64,000 nucleotides of DNA from Cephalopachus bancanus (GCA_027257055.1 JAPVLO010000205.1:1488001-1552000); one strand, 5' to 3'; counted from the stretch's first letter, positions 33,559 to 47,285 are shown. A program made the numbers and translations. Notes: a model not told the origin generated them from the letters alone.

Positions 33559-36500
33559 ATGATAGGGATGAACTCTCACATTTCAATAATTAGCCTGAAT
33601 GTGAATGGACTAAATGCACCACTGAAAAGACATAGAATGGCAAAATGGATAAAATATCACCAGGCAACAATATACTGCCTTCAAGGTACCCATCTCACTA
33701 GAAAGGACATACACAGATTCAATGTAAGAGGATGGGAAACAAATTTTCAGGTGAATGGAACACAAAAGAAAGGAGGAGTCGTGATCCTAATTTCAGACAA
33801 AATACCATTTAAGCTATCAAAATTTAAAAAAGATACAAAGGGCCACTACATAATGATAAAAGGTTCACTCCACCAACAAGAAATATCTATCCTAAACATA
33901 TATGCACCCAACATAGGTGAGCCAACTTTCATAAACTTCTAGGAAAACTAAAGAAAAATATTGACTCTAACACCAGCATACTGGGGACTTTAATACCCCA
34001 CTCACAACCCTAGACAGATCATCAGGACAAAAAAATCAGCAAGGAGATCTGGAACCTCAATGTGACTCTTGTCCAAATGGACTTAATCAATACCTACAGA
34101 ACACTCCATCCAAAGACCACAGAATACACATTCCACTCATCACCGCATGGAACGTATTCTAAGATCGACCACGTACTTGGCCATAAAACAAGCATAAGCA
34201 AATTTGAAAAGACCAAAATTTTACCATGCACCTTCTCAGTCCACAGTGGAATAAAAATTAACATTAACACCAACAAGGTCCCCCCAGAACCCACAAAGAC
34301 ATGGACACTAAAGCAGCATGATGCTAAACACCTTCTGGGTCAATGATGAAATCAAAACAGAGATCAAAAGATACCTGGAAAGAAATGAAAATGAAGAAAC
34401 ATCTTACCAAAATCCTGGGACACCATGAAAGCTGTAGTAAGAGGAGAATTTATATCCCTACAAATGCACATGAAGAAAATGGAAGGATCACAAATTAAGA
34501 GCCTAACAAGCCACCTAAGGAAGCTGGAAAAGCAAGACCACAAAAACCGTAATTTTAGCAGAAGAATCCAGATCACCAAAATAAAAGCCCAAATCCAGGA
34601 CAAAGAAGACAAAAAGATAATACAAAAAAATCAATGAAACAAAAACCTGGTTCTTCGAAAGGATAAACAAGATTGATGGTCCCCTAGCTAGACTGACCAA
34701 AAAAAAAAAAAAAAAAAAGAGAGAGAAAAAACCCAAATAAGCACAATCAGAAACACAAAAGATGAACTCACATCTGACCCTGAAGAAATACAAAAGATCA
34801 TTAGAGACTACTATGTACACTTGTATGGAAACAAACTTGAAAACCTTAAGGAAATGGAGGACTTTCTGACATCACACAACCTGCCTAGGTTGAAACAAGA
34901 AGAAATTGAGACCCTAAATAGACCAATAACAATCAAGGAAATCAACTACGTAATAAGAAAACTACCTACAAAAAAAAGCCCTGGTCCAGATGGCTTTCCA
35001 GCAGAATTCTACAAGACATTTAAGGAGGAGCTGATACTAATCCTACTGAAGGTATTCCAGGCGATTGAAAAAGATAGAACTCTCCGCAAATCATTTTACG
35101 AAGCACATTGATACCCAAGCCAGGTAAAGATTCAACAAAGAAGGAGAATTACAGGCCAAAATCTTTGATGAACATAGATGCTAAAATTCTCAACAAGATC
35201 CTAGGAAACCGGATTCAGCAACACATCTCAAAAATCATCTATCATGACCAAGTAGGCTTCATCCCTGGATTGCAAGGCTGGTTCAACATTTGTAAAACCA
35301 TAAATGTAATTAAATACATCAACAGATGTCAAAAAAACCCCACATGATTATATCATTAGATGCAGAAAAAGTTTTTGATAAAATCCAGCACCCCTTCTTG
35401 ATAAAAACCCTCGAACATCTAGGCATACGGGGAGCATACCTCAAAATAGTAAAAGCCATCTATGAGAAACCCACAGCCAGCATACTCCTAAACGGACAAA
35501 AATTGGAACTATTTCCCCTGAAAACTGGAACAAGACAAGGATGCCCACTCTCACCCCTCCTGTTCAGCATAGTATTGGAATTCCTGCTTCAAGCAATCAG
35601 AGAAGAGAAGGCAATCAGGGGTATCCAAATAGGAAAAGAGGAAGTCAAGTTATCTCTCTTTGCAGACCATATGATTGTGTACCTTGAAAACCCAAGAGAA
35701 TCTGTCAAAAACTTCCTTACACTGATAGAGGCCTTTGGCAAAGTCTCAGGATATAAAATAAATGTGCAAAAGACAATCGCATCTTTTTGCACCAATAATA
35801 AACAAACAGAAACCCAAATAAAAACCACAATTCCATTCACAATAGCCACAAAAAAAAAAAAAAAAAAATGAAATACCTTGGCATCTTCCTAACCAGAGAC
35901 ATGAAAGACCTTTACAATGAAAACTACAAAACACTTCTCAAAGAAATCAAAGATGACACAAACAAGTGGAAAAATATCGCATGCTCATGGATTGGAAGAA
36001 TCAACATTGTGAAGACGTCCATCTTACCTAAGGCAATCTACAAATTCAATGCAATACCCACCAAATTACCAGCAACATTCTCCTCAGATCTAGAAAAAAC
36101 AACACAGGAATTCATATGGAAACACCAACGACCAAGAATAGCCAGAACAATCCTCAGCAAAAAAAACAAAGCAGGTGGTATCACATTACCAGACTTCAAA
36201 CTTTACTATAAAGCTACAATCATCAAAACAGCTTGGTATTGGTAGAAACAGGCATATAGATCAATGGAATAGAATTGAGATTCCAGAAGCAAAACCTCAA
36301 TTTCTCAACTAACTCATCTTCAACAAAGTCTCCACCACCTACCACTGGAAAGAGGAGAACCTAGTCAGTAAATAGTGCTAGGAAAACTGGCTGACCACAT
36401 GCAGAAGATTGAAACAGGACCCCTATCTATCCCCATACACAAAAATTAACTCCAAATGGATCAGAGACCTAAATGTAAAACCTCAAACCATAAGAACCTT

Positions 36501-37422
36501 AGAAAATGCAGGATGCACCCTTATGGAAATTGGAACTGGCCTCCAATTCCTGAACAAAACCCGAAACCTACAGGTCAGAAGAGAGAAGATAGACAAGTGG
36601 GCCTTATTAAACTGACAAGCTTCTGCAAAGCCAAAGAAACCATCAAGAGAGCAGGGAGACAGCCTACAGACTGGGAAAAAGTATTTGCCAACTCCAGGTC
36701 TGACAAAGGTTTAACATCTTGGATCTACAAGGAACTCAAACATGCTGAAAAGAAAAAAACAAACAACCCCATTATAAAATGGGCAAAAGATATGAACAGA
36801 CACTTCACAAAGGAAGACATCCAAGCAGCCAACAGATACATGAAGAAATGTTCAACCTCACTAATCATCAGGGAGATGCAAATCAAAACTACACTGAGAC
36901 ACCACCTAACTCCAGTCAGAATGGCAGTTGTCAATAACTCAAAAAATAACAGTTGCTGGCGAGGGTGTGGTGAAAAGAAACACCTCTACACTGCTGGTGG
37001 GAGTGTAAACTAGTGCAACCTCTGTGGAAAGCAGTGTGGCGATTCCTAAAAGCTCTAAATATCAACCTCCCATATGACCCCGCAATCCCCATACTGGGAA
37101 TATCCTGAAGAACTCAAATTACTGTATAAAAAATATACCTGCACACATATGTTTATCGCAGCATTGTTCACAATAGCAAGAACCTGGAAGCAACCATTCT
37201 GTCCATCAAAAGAGGACTGGATTTAAAAAAATGTGGTACATATACACGATGGAATACTATGGAGCCATAAAAAAGCACAAAATCATGAATTTCGCAGCAA
37301 CCTGGATGGAACTAGAGTCTATAATACTGAGTGACCTCTCACAAAAACAAAGATCTGAGTATCACATGTTCTCACTCTTATGGTGGACCTTGAACATCCA
37401 ATGTAATACTATTAGAAAATGA
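33559..37422 (+). pseudogene. L1 copy B ORF2, multiple frameshifts
   Basis: The frame opens MIGMNSHISIISLNVNGLNA (endonuclease Asn present), but the catalytic Glu position reads CLQGTH, Glu to Gly. The best-kept stretch is the RT core at 35,326-35,871: [26 protein letters not shown], then [12 protein letters not shown], where FADD has become FADH. An A-run at about 35,851-35,868 breaks the frame. A C-terminal knuckle ([17 protein letters not shown]) is damaged. The last part reads MWYIYTMEYYGAIKKHKIMN, the usual ORF2 end. Several separate breaks occur between. Confidence 0.88.
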
Positions 37423-37604
37423 CTAACAGTAGTGGGAAACTATGGGGGGGGAGATGGGATTAACAGTAGTAAATATCTGTCTAGGGATGGGGAAACACCT
37501 CTTACCAACAAGGGTGCCTGAACAAAATGTATTTGTATACCTAACCCTTAACTGTACCCCACAATATCATAATAAAAAATATTGATTATAAAAAAAGACA
37601 TTCA

Positions 37605-38515
37605 ATATCACCAGAATATGTTCTACAAATTATTTCTCCACATCCAGCAAAAACAAACAAAAAACCTTATATGTTTAGGTATTGTTTTTAGTTTTATGTG
37701 TATAACAATTAATGCAAAATAAATATCTAAATGTTTAACAATTTATTTAGTTATATTTATAAGGTTCATAACTATTTCTTCAGACCAAAACCAAATAAAC
37801 TACATAAACCAGGTTGTTGTATAGTATTTTTAAATTTAATTATTACTTACTTCCTAACTATTTTTAGAATAAAATAAATAATTTAATTTTTTGTTTTTTC
37901 TCTAGTTCCAATTTGTCAATACAAAATAAAAATTTTTGTTTACTGTATTATTGGTTTCCTTTCTTATATCTTTTTATAGTGACAGGATTTTAGAAACATC
38001 TACTTTATTTAGAAAACAGAATCAATTTGGAGAAGTATCAATAATGAAGTAGAATTCAAAAAATTCAATAAGTTATTATTTTAAAAAATCTGTAGACTTG
38101 AAATAAAATATTGTTATCTTTGGGAACTATTATTACATAGTTAAGAAAATCCTTGATAGACAAATTTTTCTTCAATTGGCTGTTTTGACACAGAGAAAGT
38201 AAAATGATATCAAAAGTAAAATGATATACAATTAAGATTAGTCTGCCAGAAATATATGTTTCTGAAATATATGTATGTATCTATATTTATATTTTCATTT
38301 TAAACTTACTTTGTTTAAATGTGTTTTTTTTTTTAATCTTACCAAATACCAAACTCTGGTACGATCACAAATAAGTAGGATAATAAAGCTAGTAGGGCCC
38401 TGCAGAAATCAGGTCTCTGTATTTGGACTCAGTAGTGCTATCTTCCAACTACACAGACCAACATGATCAGTTCAGGTAACACACAAATTTGGAAATACTC
38501 TGGGAAAATTGTGGC
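37605..38515. other. Unique AT-rich DNA
   Basis: No feature recognised. Confidence 0.4.
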
Positions 38516-38519
38516 CCTG

Positions 38520-38660
38520 AGGCAAAATGATGTAGTGCAAAGGTCATAGGCTCTGGGGTCAATTACAACTATAATGGGCAGATTTCTACCTTCTCCCAAA
38601 TACTAAGTGTGTAACTGGATAATTTACTCTTATTATCTTATATTTAAAATAGACATAACA
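38520..38660 (+). repeat. MIR-type ancient SINE fragment
   Basis: ATGATGTAGTGCAAAGGTCATAGGCTCTGGGGTCA is a MIR 5' (tRNA-like) head; GTGTGTAACTGGATAATTTACT is the following core phrase. Confidence 0.65.
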
Positions 38661-38890
38661 ATATGACAATTCAGAATTTGAAAAAAATATATCATACATT
38701 AACAACCTAGAAAAGAACTGTATGTAGAAGACGGTTTGCAAAAATTAGTTTCCATACTATTACTCGTCTAAAAACTGGTGGAGGATGGCTAAGAGTTAAG
38801 ATGACAGTTATGAAAGTTTGTAACACCATACCAATAATGATAACAACAACAGCAGCAGCACTGCCACTACTAGAAGAACAATGAGAAAGA

Positions 38891-38936
38891 CAAAAGAAAA
38901 GAAAAGAAAAGAAAAGAAAAGAAAAAAACAAAACAA
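38891..38936. repeat. (AAAAG)n simple repeat
   Basis: About seven units of GAAAA in a purine-only run. Confidence 0.9.
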
Positions 38937-39061
38937 AGTATCCAGGTAAAGTGTTATCCACTTTTAAAACTAATTATGAGTTATTACAAATGATTTCCAT
39001 GTACTAGTTTGACTAGTGTTACTTATACATGTATAATTTAATTAATATGGGATCTGGGGGA

Positions 39062-39428
39062 TGTATTCGTCTGCTTGGGCATCCATAACAAAATATCACA
39101 GATTAAGTGGCTTCAACACAGACAATTATCTTCTCATAGTTCTGGATACAGGAAGCCCAGGATCGAGGTGCCAGCAGGGTTGGTTTCTGATGAGGACTCT
39201 TTCCTTGGCTCCTAACAGTCTCTTTCTCACTGTGTCTTCACATGGCCTTTCCTCTTTGCACCTTTGAAGAGAGAACTCTGGTGTCTCTTTTCTACTCACA
39301 AGGTCATCAGTCTAATATTAAGCCCCACCCTTACAACCTCATTTAGCCTTAATTTCCTCTTTCAAGGCCATATCTCCAAATACATTCTCATTAGAAGTTG
39401 TGAATATGAATTTTGTGGGTACATGACT
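39062..39428 (+). repeat. MLT1-type MaLR LTR
   Basis: TGTATTCGTCTGCTTGGGCATCC opening, GGTGCCAGCAGGGTTGGTTTC, CTGTGTCTTCACATGGCCTTTCC, AAGCCCCACCCTTACAACCTC and ATCTCCAAATACA appear in the order known for this old mammalian LTR. No duplication was seen. Confidence 0.75.
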
Positions 39429-39429
39429 T

Positions 39430-40150
39430 AGACCACGATGAAGCTGAGAATAGAGAGGAAGGTCATGGCAAGAATTTAGTTGCTGCAAAATCAAGGAAAC
39501 TAGCTAGACACCAGAAGAATATTGATTCTTTAATTTATAATCATTTACCAATCTCCTATTCCCCCAAAGGAATATTATTTAAAGGCTTGTTTCATATTGT
39601 TTTGTTATCACTTGAAAGTAATAGACCTTAAAATTTTCATTTTTTAATTTAAGTTGATGAAGAACAACTGGAATGTCAACAAGTCAGAGATTTCTCATTG
39701 GCTTCCCATAGCTGATGTAAACATTTGCACATAATACTTGAGAAAAGACTCTTTTCTCTCTCATTTTACAATAATTTCTATTGTAATAATCTGCTATGAT
39801 TATTACATATATCTTCAGAAACCGAAGGCCTTTTTCTCTTTCATTTAAAAATGATGATTGCCATTAGTGTTTAGGATTAGTACATTTCTCTCCTGGAGCC
39901 ATGATGTTTCCACACACGGCCAATCAAAAGCTCTCATTGCCACATGGAAAATGTTTACTTTTAATGAAAGCTGGATAATATTTTTGCTGATTGCTTAACT
40001 TGACTAGTGAGAGCAGCAGATTTTTGAGGTAGTAGTACTTTTCTGGACCATCTTTTAAGTTGTCTGCAAGGGCTTTTTAACCCGGGTGGCAAATATCTGT
40101 GCATGAATCATAGGTGTGTGTCGATTAGCCCAATGGATCCCATTGCTCTT
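39430..40150. other. Unique DNA
   Basis: No repeat recognised. Positions 39,880-40,060 are of higher complexity (see findings). Confidence 0.4.
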
Positions 40151-40153
40151 CCC

Positions 40154-40451
40154 TTTTTTTTTTTTTTTTTGAGTTGAAGTCCTATTCCGTTGCCCAGACT
40201 GAAGTGCAGTGGAACGCTTCTGGCCAACGCAGCCTTGATCCAGCGGGCTCCGGTGATCCTTCCGCCTCAGCCTTCCAAGTAGCTGGAACTACAGGCGAAT
40301 GCTACCATGCCCGGCTAATTATTGATTTGTTGTAGAGACTAGGTCTCGCCAAGTTGCTCAGGTGGATCTCGAACCCCCCGTGGGCTCAGGCAATCCACTC
40401 ACCTCGGCCTCCCAAAGTGCTGTGATTACAGGCTGAACCACCGAGCCCGGC
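40154..40451 (-). mobile_element. Alu-type dimeric SINE, antisense
   Basis: A poly-T head, GAGTTGAAGTCCTATTCCGTTG, and both arms, ending CCGAGCCCGGCC. Flanks CCCATTGCTCTTC / CCCACTGCTCTTC mark the duplication. Confidence 0.92.
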
Positions 40452-40682
40452 CCCACTGCTCTTCTAAAGAGCATCTAAATAGCCTCAGTCTCTGTTGCCT
40501 GAGAAATTTTCTCCTTTGGATGAGAAAATTGAGTCTTGACTATTCTGATGCTCATTATCTAACCCTTCATACACTTAATAAAATTCATTATTTCTAGCTT
40601 TTGCAGGAGATATGGTCATCATAGTTAATTCTTTAAATATTTTTCCTCTTATGCATTCATGCTTACTGTATATTTTCTCAAT

Positions 40683-40977
40683 TTTTTTTTTTTTTTGAGT
40701 TGGAGTCTCACACTGTAGCCCAGGCTAGAGTGCACTGGCACACTCATGGCTACTGCAGCCTCAATCTACTGGGTTCAGGTGATCCTTCAGCCTCAGCCTT
40801 CCAAGTAGCTGGAACTACAGGCATACGCCATCATGCCCAGCTAATTTTTTGATTTATGGTAGAGATGCGGTCTCACCAGGTTGCCCAAGCTAGTCTCGAA
40901 CCTGTAGGCTCAGGCAATTCTCTCATCTTGGCCTCCTGAAGTGCTGGGATTATAGGCATGAGTTACTGCACCTGGCC
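40683..40977 (-). mobile_element. Alu-type dimeric SINE, antisense
   Basis: A poly-T head, GAGTTGGAGTCTCACACTGTAG, and reversed arms, ending TTACTGCACCTGGCC. Flanks TATTTTCTCAATTTT / TATTTTACTCAATTTT mark the duplication. Confidence 0.9.
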
Positions 40978-43940
40978 TTATTTTACTCAATTTTAACAGC
41001 AAACTGGATTTTATAATGATCTTAATTAGACCAAAAATATGAAATGATTTACTTCTTCAAATATTAATTTATAACTTTGATGGACATTAAGTGATCAGAA
41101 TGATTAAGGTTCAACTCTAGTAGTTGATATTTTTAATATTTTATTTGCCATATGAACTCATGATGTTCAATGCTGATGATTATGAACTTAAGCGAAGATT
41201 TATAGTTTTTTCTTAAAAGGAATACATGATTTTGTTACCTTACATTATTTTGAAAATAAAATTAAGTTTTGCCTTTTTAGAAAGCTGAAATTTAAAACAT
41301 TTAAGTGAAAAGCATTATTGGATCTTTGTAATTCTCTAATCTGAAATGTATTTGACTGATTGCTAATCAGTTTTATGTTTGTGGATCTTAAAAAACTGTA
41401 GCTGATTATATCACTGGGTTAAAGTGAGGAACATATTGCCTAGAAATCATGTTATTGATTAGCTGGAATATTAAGGTCTCAATAACCTTAGGGTTCAGTG
41501 AACAGTGAAAGTGCCTTTTTAAGGGCTGCAGACCCCAGGAAGATAATTATCAAGGGGAGGACTTGGAGTTAGCTGGCTGAAATAAATTCCAATGGAAACA
41601 GAATAAACCTGTTTTGTAAACAGCTGTTTACTGACATGATTTTTAAAGGAGAGTTACCCTTGTATTCTAAAACTTCAATACATTAATATATCAACTAAGA
41701 CTTCAGTTGGCAGTATGTCATTGCCATCTAACTTAGCTGTTTTCTTTGCATTGTATTTATCATTTCACAGTCTGAGTCACACGGCCACATTGCTTCCTTC
41801 TCACTGACTGCTGGGCCCCAAGCTGACAAATACAACAAGCAACTCACAGCTCCGTGCTTTTCCTAGGAGGGATATGTCATTAATGATGTTTGCATTTAAG
41901 AGGCGGATGTCCTGCTATCTTATTCCAGAATCAGTGTTTCTTTTTATGTTATCATACTATGAAAGACTGTTCAGTATTTTTAATTTATTACATTTCATTA
42001 TAGTTTTTTTTTTAACTGAAAACACTTTTTTTTTAAAGCTGGAGAAACCTAATGTGCTATGAAAAATTTCTTGTTTACCTGCTCAAATATGGCTAGCTCT
42101 AGTTCTCAGTTACTTATAGAGATGGTACTATTACTGAAGTGAAACATGTGCTTCAGATCAACGTCTACTTTTATTTTGCTTTTTACTCAGTCCTTATATG
42201 AGAGCAAAAAGCAGGGAATTGAATTAGATTGATGTGAGTTCCCACCAACACAAATTTTGCTGGATTCTGTCTTTATGACAAAAATTGAACCAGTAGATGG
42301 CACTATTTATTTCAGTGAAAACTACATGCTCAGTGTCATAAAAATAAGAAATTAATTGCTGAAAATAAAAATGAGTGAAATCCTTCATATCTTATTGTGT
42401 TTCTCCCAATTGGTTTGTATTCAAATATGGTATAAAATTCAATGTAGATTTTCTTATTTAAAAATGAAGAAACTTACTTGCTTCTGAGGCTTTATACATA
42501 TCTTTAAAATAATTATGTAGAAAAGGACATGATAATTTTAAAAATATTAATTTGAGAGTTTTGTAATCAGTCTTGAAAATATAAAGTATATGCATATACA
42601 TATATTTATGTACAAATCTATATATTTAAAATTTAATTCAATCACTCACACAACTAAACCTGAAAATTGTTTTCCCAATATGTCAGTCAAGATAAACACT
42701 GTAAAGTGTACATTCTGAGAACTTCTTTCTCTAACAGTACATTAGCAAGGATAAGCATGACATAAAAGTGAAAATTACCAAGACAGTCATTTTTGAAAGC
42801 AAGATAAGGTTCTTTGTGAACCAGAAATGGAACTGAAACACAAAGTGATACCGGACCTGCTGGCTTGCCAGGCAGGTTGTGAGGCCAGGAGCAAGCCTGT
42901 GCTGCCAGGAAATTTTGATCCTATGGGATGATGGAAACTAAATCCATTCCTGGTGGGACAGAGGACTGAACTCTGTTCACTGCCTGAAACCAAAGACTCC
43001 CACTTAAGTGGAAAAAAACACAAAAGTGTTGTGGCTTGCCCTGGCAACCTTGGCCTCAGGAAGAGAAAGTAGAAGGAAACTTCCTAGATAGGACCTGAGC
43101 CAAATGCCTGCTAGCTCAATTACTGGTCTGAGATTTTTTTTCAGTTTCAGCATTTTATTTTTAATTTCTGAAATACAAACCAAAATATATTTTTGTTGCA
43201 TGTCATTTTAACAAGTCTGACAGTCCTTTTAATACAGGATAACTCAATATAGGTGCTTTAAAACCTCCCTTTTAAAAACCATGCACTTTAATTTGGAGAA
43301 AAACAGCTTATCAGAAAAATACTTAGGTATATGGGCTATTGTTTTTCATGATCTTAGAGCATGCTCTCCAACTTAAAATTTGGTCCACTAAAATATGTAA
43401 GTATTCCTCCGTTTACAAAAGTAAATTAAATCTCTTGTTAGAAAAAACCAGTAATATTTGGCATAGGACTGAGTGTAGTTGGAAAACAAGTTAGGATGTG
43501 TTTCAATTGTGGAGCAAAATTCTGAAATTCACTTAGAACCAATGGGTAGAACAACTGACTTGTTGCTATCAATGCTCTCCTGCCTCAAATGGAGATGAAG
43601 TGTGCACGGGAGGGTGCTGAAGACTCACAGCATCCACAGAATCACTTACTCAAAATTAACTAAATTGAATATAGACTAATATATGACAATAGTAGAACAA
43701 CTGCAACAGTTATTCAATGCTTGGAAAGCAAGTTATAAGCTTAGAATGACTATTCAACAGAAACAATAGTCAACATGTTTATAAGGCCTTGAAGGCAAGA
43801 AAACCACATTATTCATAGATTATGTCTTGGGCACAAGTATATTAGTTTCCAGGACACTGGGGACAACAAAATATACAAAGTAAGAATATAGCCAAGCTGC
43901 TTAACCTTACACCGTTTTCTTGAGTATTAAACCCAGGCCA
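40978..43940. other. Unique DNA, no gene recognised
   Basis: AT-rich in general. Two stretches stand out as non-repetitive and complex: 41,390-41,870 and 42,790-43,130 (the latter nearer 48% GC by eye). No SINE or LINE is recognised and ORFs are short. Confidence 0.4.
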
Positions 43941-43954
43941 CCTTTGGCCCATTG

Positions 43955-44412
43955 CAGCATTCAGCATTGCTCACAATAGCAAGAACATGGAACCAACCGT
44001 GCTGCCCATCAAAAGAGGACGGGATTTAAAAAATGTGGTATATATACATGATGGACTATTATGCAACCATAAAGAACAAAATCATGAACTTCACAGCAAC
44101 CTGGATGAACTTAGAGTCTATAATACTGAGTGATCTTTCACAGAAACAAAGAACTGAGTATCACATGTTCTCACTCATAAGCGGATCTTGAACAATTATC
44201 ATAATACTATAAAAAGAGGATTGGCAGTAGCGGGGAAACTTCAGGGGACTGGGGGCGGGAGCAGGGAAACGGGATTGGCAATAGTGGGAATCTGCTTGGG
44301 GAAGGGGAGGCACACCTCATTAACAAGGGTGCCTGCATAATGAACACTTGTATACCTAACCCTGAATTGTACCCCACAACGTTAAAATAAAAAATTAAAA
44401 GTTAAAAAAGAG
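43955..44412 (+). mobile_element. 5'-truncated L1, same family as copies A and B
   Basis: The text from CATTGCTCACAATAGCAAGAACATGG through ORF2 end (GTGGTATATATACATGATGG) and 3' UTR (TACCTAACCCTGAATTGTACCCC) to AATAAAAAATTAAAAG parallels 22,370-22,810 and 37,150-37,585. It carries a G-rich block (GGGGACTGGGGGCGGGAGCAGGG). Only about 450 bp of the 3' end is present. Confidence 0.9.
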
Positions 44413-47284
44413 AAAATTAATTTTCTTAAATTAAACAATTTAAATTTTAAAAGCTTTATTTTAGTTTTAGAAGAGAAAAACAGAATTTAAAATTGTAATA
44501 ATTAAATATTTTCCACTTGAATACACATATGAATCTTAATTTGGGCAATTCATTTTGAGGGCTAAGAAGGAAAAATAAAAACAAGTTTACAGCCAGGTAC
44601 ATTCTAATGAAACTTTAGAATATCACAAATAAAAGAAAAAATACTCTGGAATGTATCAAAAGGACCACAATTAAACTAAAGGTAGATTTCTCAAGAGCAA
44701 CCAAGTGTGGTCAAATGATAATTCACTATTAAAGTATTGAGGGACACTAATTGTCTACCTGAGACTCTGTAAGTAATTCAACTGTTACTAAGAGGGAGGG
44801 AAAAATCTATGTTCAGACACATGAAAACTAAAGGAGTTTACTAACCACATTTTTCCAGAAAGCCTACTAAAAACTGTTTCGTAGCAAGAAGATTAAACCT
44901 GGATAAAAATAATAATGAGCACACAAACAAAAATAGTGAACCTGAAAATTGTTAAAGATATGTTGGCAAATTTACGTAACTACTGATTATAAAATTAAAA
45001 ACATAACTGATATAGAGCTACAAAGAGTGAAACTAAAATACTTGTCAATAATAAATAGCAGATTAGTTTGGGCAGAGGGCAGAGTCAGGGAGAGAGAGGG
45101 CAGTGATACTTGCCTGGTTAAGGAGGAAGATAGGTGTAAGTAGTAATCTTATAAATTATCAAACAACAACAACATACAGTTAAGAAGTAAAGAATAAAGA
45201 GGGAAAATAAAGAAACCATTAGAAATGCATAGGAAGAAAAAATGAAAAATAAATGGAAAGAAACAACTAACTCAGAACAGTGACTGTCTTGAAGAGGAAG
45301 GGAAATCAGAATTCAGGGAGTGAACAGGAGGCTTCAAGTTATATCTTAACCTTTTGCACATTAAAAGACAAAAAGATACAAATTAAATATGTCAGGAGGA
45401 TAAAATTTATTGTAGAATGTAGATGGCACATGGACATTCTTATGTTATTCTTTGTACTTTTCTGAATGACTGAAATAATGCAAAATGTAAAATAATTGTC
45501 AAGGAAAAAGAAAAAGGAAACATGTTTCATTTTAATGAAAATTCATCCCTCTTTCAGACCCTGCCTGCCATGAAACTTTAAGAGATACCAACATGTATTA
45601 AGCTAATATAGTGGAGATCCCTGAAAAAAACAGGTTTCCTTGAAAAAAGAAAATCAAACAAGATGGAGTTAAAAAGAGAAGTAAAACCTGTTCTGTTTCT
45701 TTTGTATACACCATGCTTGTTTTTGCTTTTAAAATCCTTAGTCAAACAAATGTTCATTTTACATTTGTTTCAACTGATTCCTGCTAATTAGGCAGATTAT
45801 CTTGTAGACTCTCCACACACACAAACTTATCTGCCTGTGTAAGTACAAATTGAAGACCTTTCTCAAGTGCTAAATTTGCCTTCGAAAATAATACTGGATG
45901 GATTATAATTGTATATTTTTTGTGTGTGTTTCTGGGAACCAGAAAGTCTACATGATCCAATTAGTCTATCAATCAATAATTCTCCCATGGAGGGAAAAAC
46001 TACCTTGTTTATATTCACACTCAGTCACAAAGTATGCTTGGGCCCTGGACAAAGTAAAAAAAAAATTGCAGAAAAGCTTCTAATGCCAATATGGTTTGAA
46101 AGGCCTGATGGGGGGAGGGAAGAAAACTCAAGCAAATGGAGAGATTAAAACGCATAAGCAGCCTGACTAAAAATGACAGATTGAGCAACACACATTCACT
46201 CCCTATCCTGCCAGAAGTTCTACTGATGTAACAGGAAAAAAAATGCATTTATAAGAATAAACTTGTAGAGCCTGTAAACCTTATAAAGAATGAACCTGTA
46301 AAATAAGAATGGAATCCAACAATAAGCAAGACATTGTAGGAAAAAAAAAATCAAGATGATAGAAAGTAGATAGGATCAGGTGGTAGGAATAGAGACAGAG
46401 AAAACTACAGCCAGCATGTCTGCAGAAATGAGGTATTGGATGGAAAATGGCAGTTTATCTCACAAAGCTCATAGAAATCTCATGTTCAGAATAAACAAGA
46501 ATATGAAGGAGAAAGGACATATAGAACAATACTCAGGATCACGCAGCAAAGGCTGCAATCAACAAAGTCTGCAGTCAGACCTTTTTTCCTTCTCATGAAT
46601 AGGGAATGGCCAGCAGTGACAGCAGTGATGACAGGCTTCTTGCATGAGTCACTGTAGCTGATGGAGAAATCAGAAAGAATAGGGGGAAAGCATTAATCAA
46701 AGAGAGATATAGTAAGAGACCATTTCCAGAAGGCAGAAAAGATAAGTCTTTAGATTTAATGGGTGTAAATAGGGTCAAATAGGATTAATAAAGTTACAGT
46801 TATAATTAGACATATCCTAAAGAAATTTTAGAAACCTCATATGTTAATTTCCTGACTATCATAACAAACTACCACGAAACAACAGAAATTTAATCAACAG
46901 AATTTAGTGTTATGTTTATGTAAGTCATATCTAAACGTTAACCCTTTGGATAAATTGCTGTTTCTTGGTGAACTCAACCCCATTGCCCATCCCTTGTTCC
47001 CATATTCAGGATTGTTCATAATGTATAATTCTGGCCAGTGATAAGTGGAATTTTGCCATAAGGTTCCTGGGAAGTGTTTGCTTTCCTACTGCAGATGCTA
47101 CTATTCTTTTTCTCATCTTTTTTACTGGAAGGCTTGCATGAGATTTATAATGGTAGCTAGTCTGCAACTATGAGAAACAGAAAATTGCAGTGAAGCTGAC
47201 CTGATATTCTTAAAGCTTTGAACCAAATCTAGCAGCTACCTACCTCCAGCCTTCCAGTTACAAGGCACAATTAAATTCCTATTT
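44413..47284. other. Unique AT-rich DNA
   Basis: No gene recognised. A short piece at about 46,840-46,905 (TTTCCTGACTATCATAACAAACTACC) resembles the start of an old LTR repeat, too short to name. Confidence 0.4.
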
Positions 47285-47285
47285 A

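Larger units (their letters stand above)
30846..37590 (+). mobile_element. Near full-length L1 (copy B), ORFs broken, with nested SINE
   Basis: The element begins GGAGGAGTTCTGGTAAGATGG and ends in an A-rich tail. A perfect 14-bp duplication AAAAAAGACATTCA flanks it (30,832-30,845 and 37,591-37,604), which fixes both ends and shows an ordinary target-primed insertion. Without the nested SINE it is about 6.45 kb. It is the same family and orientation as copy A, 14.7 kb away. Several frameshifts, a lost endonuclease Glu and a mutated RT box make it inactive. Confidence 0.97.
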
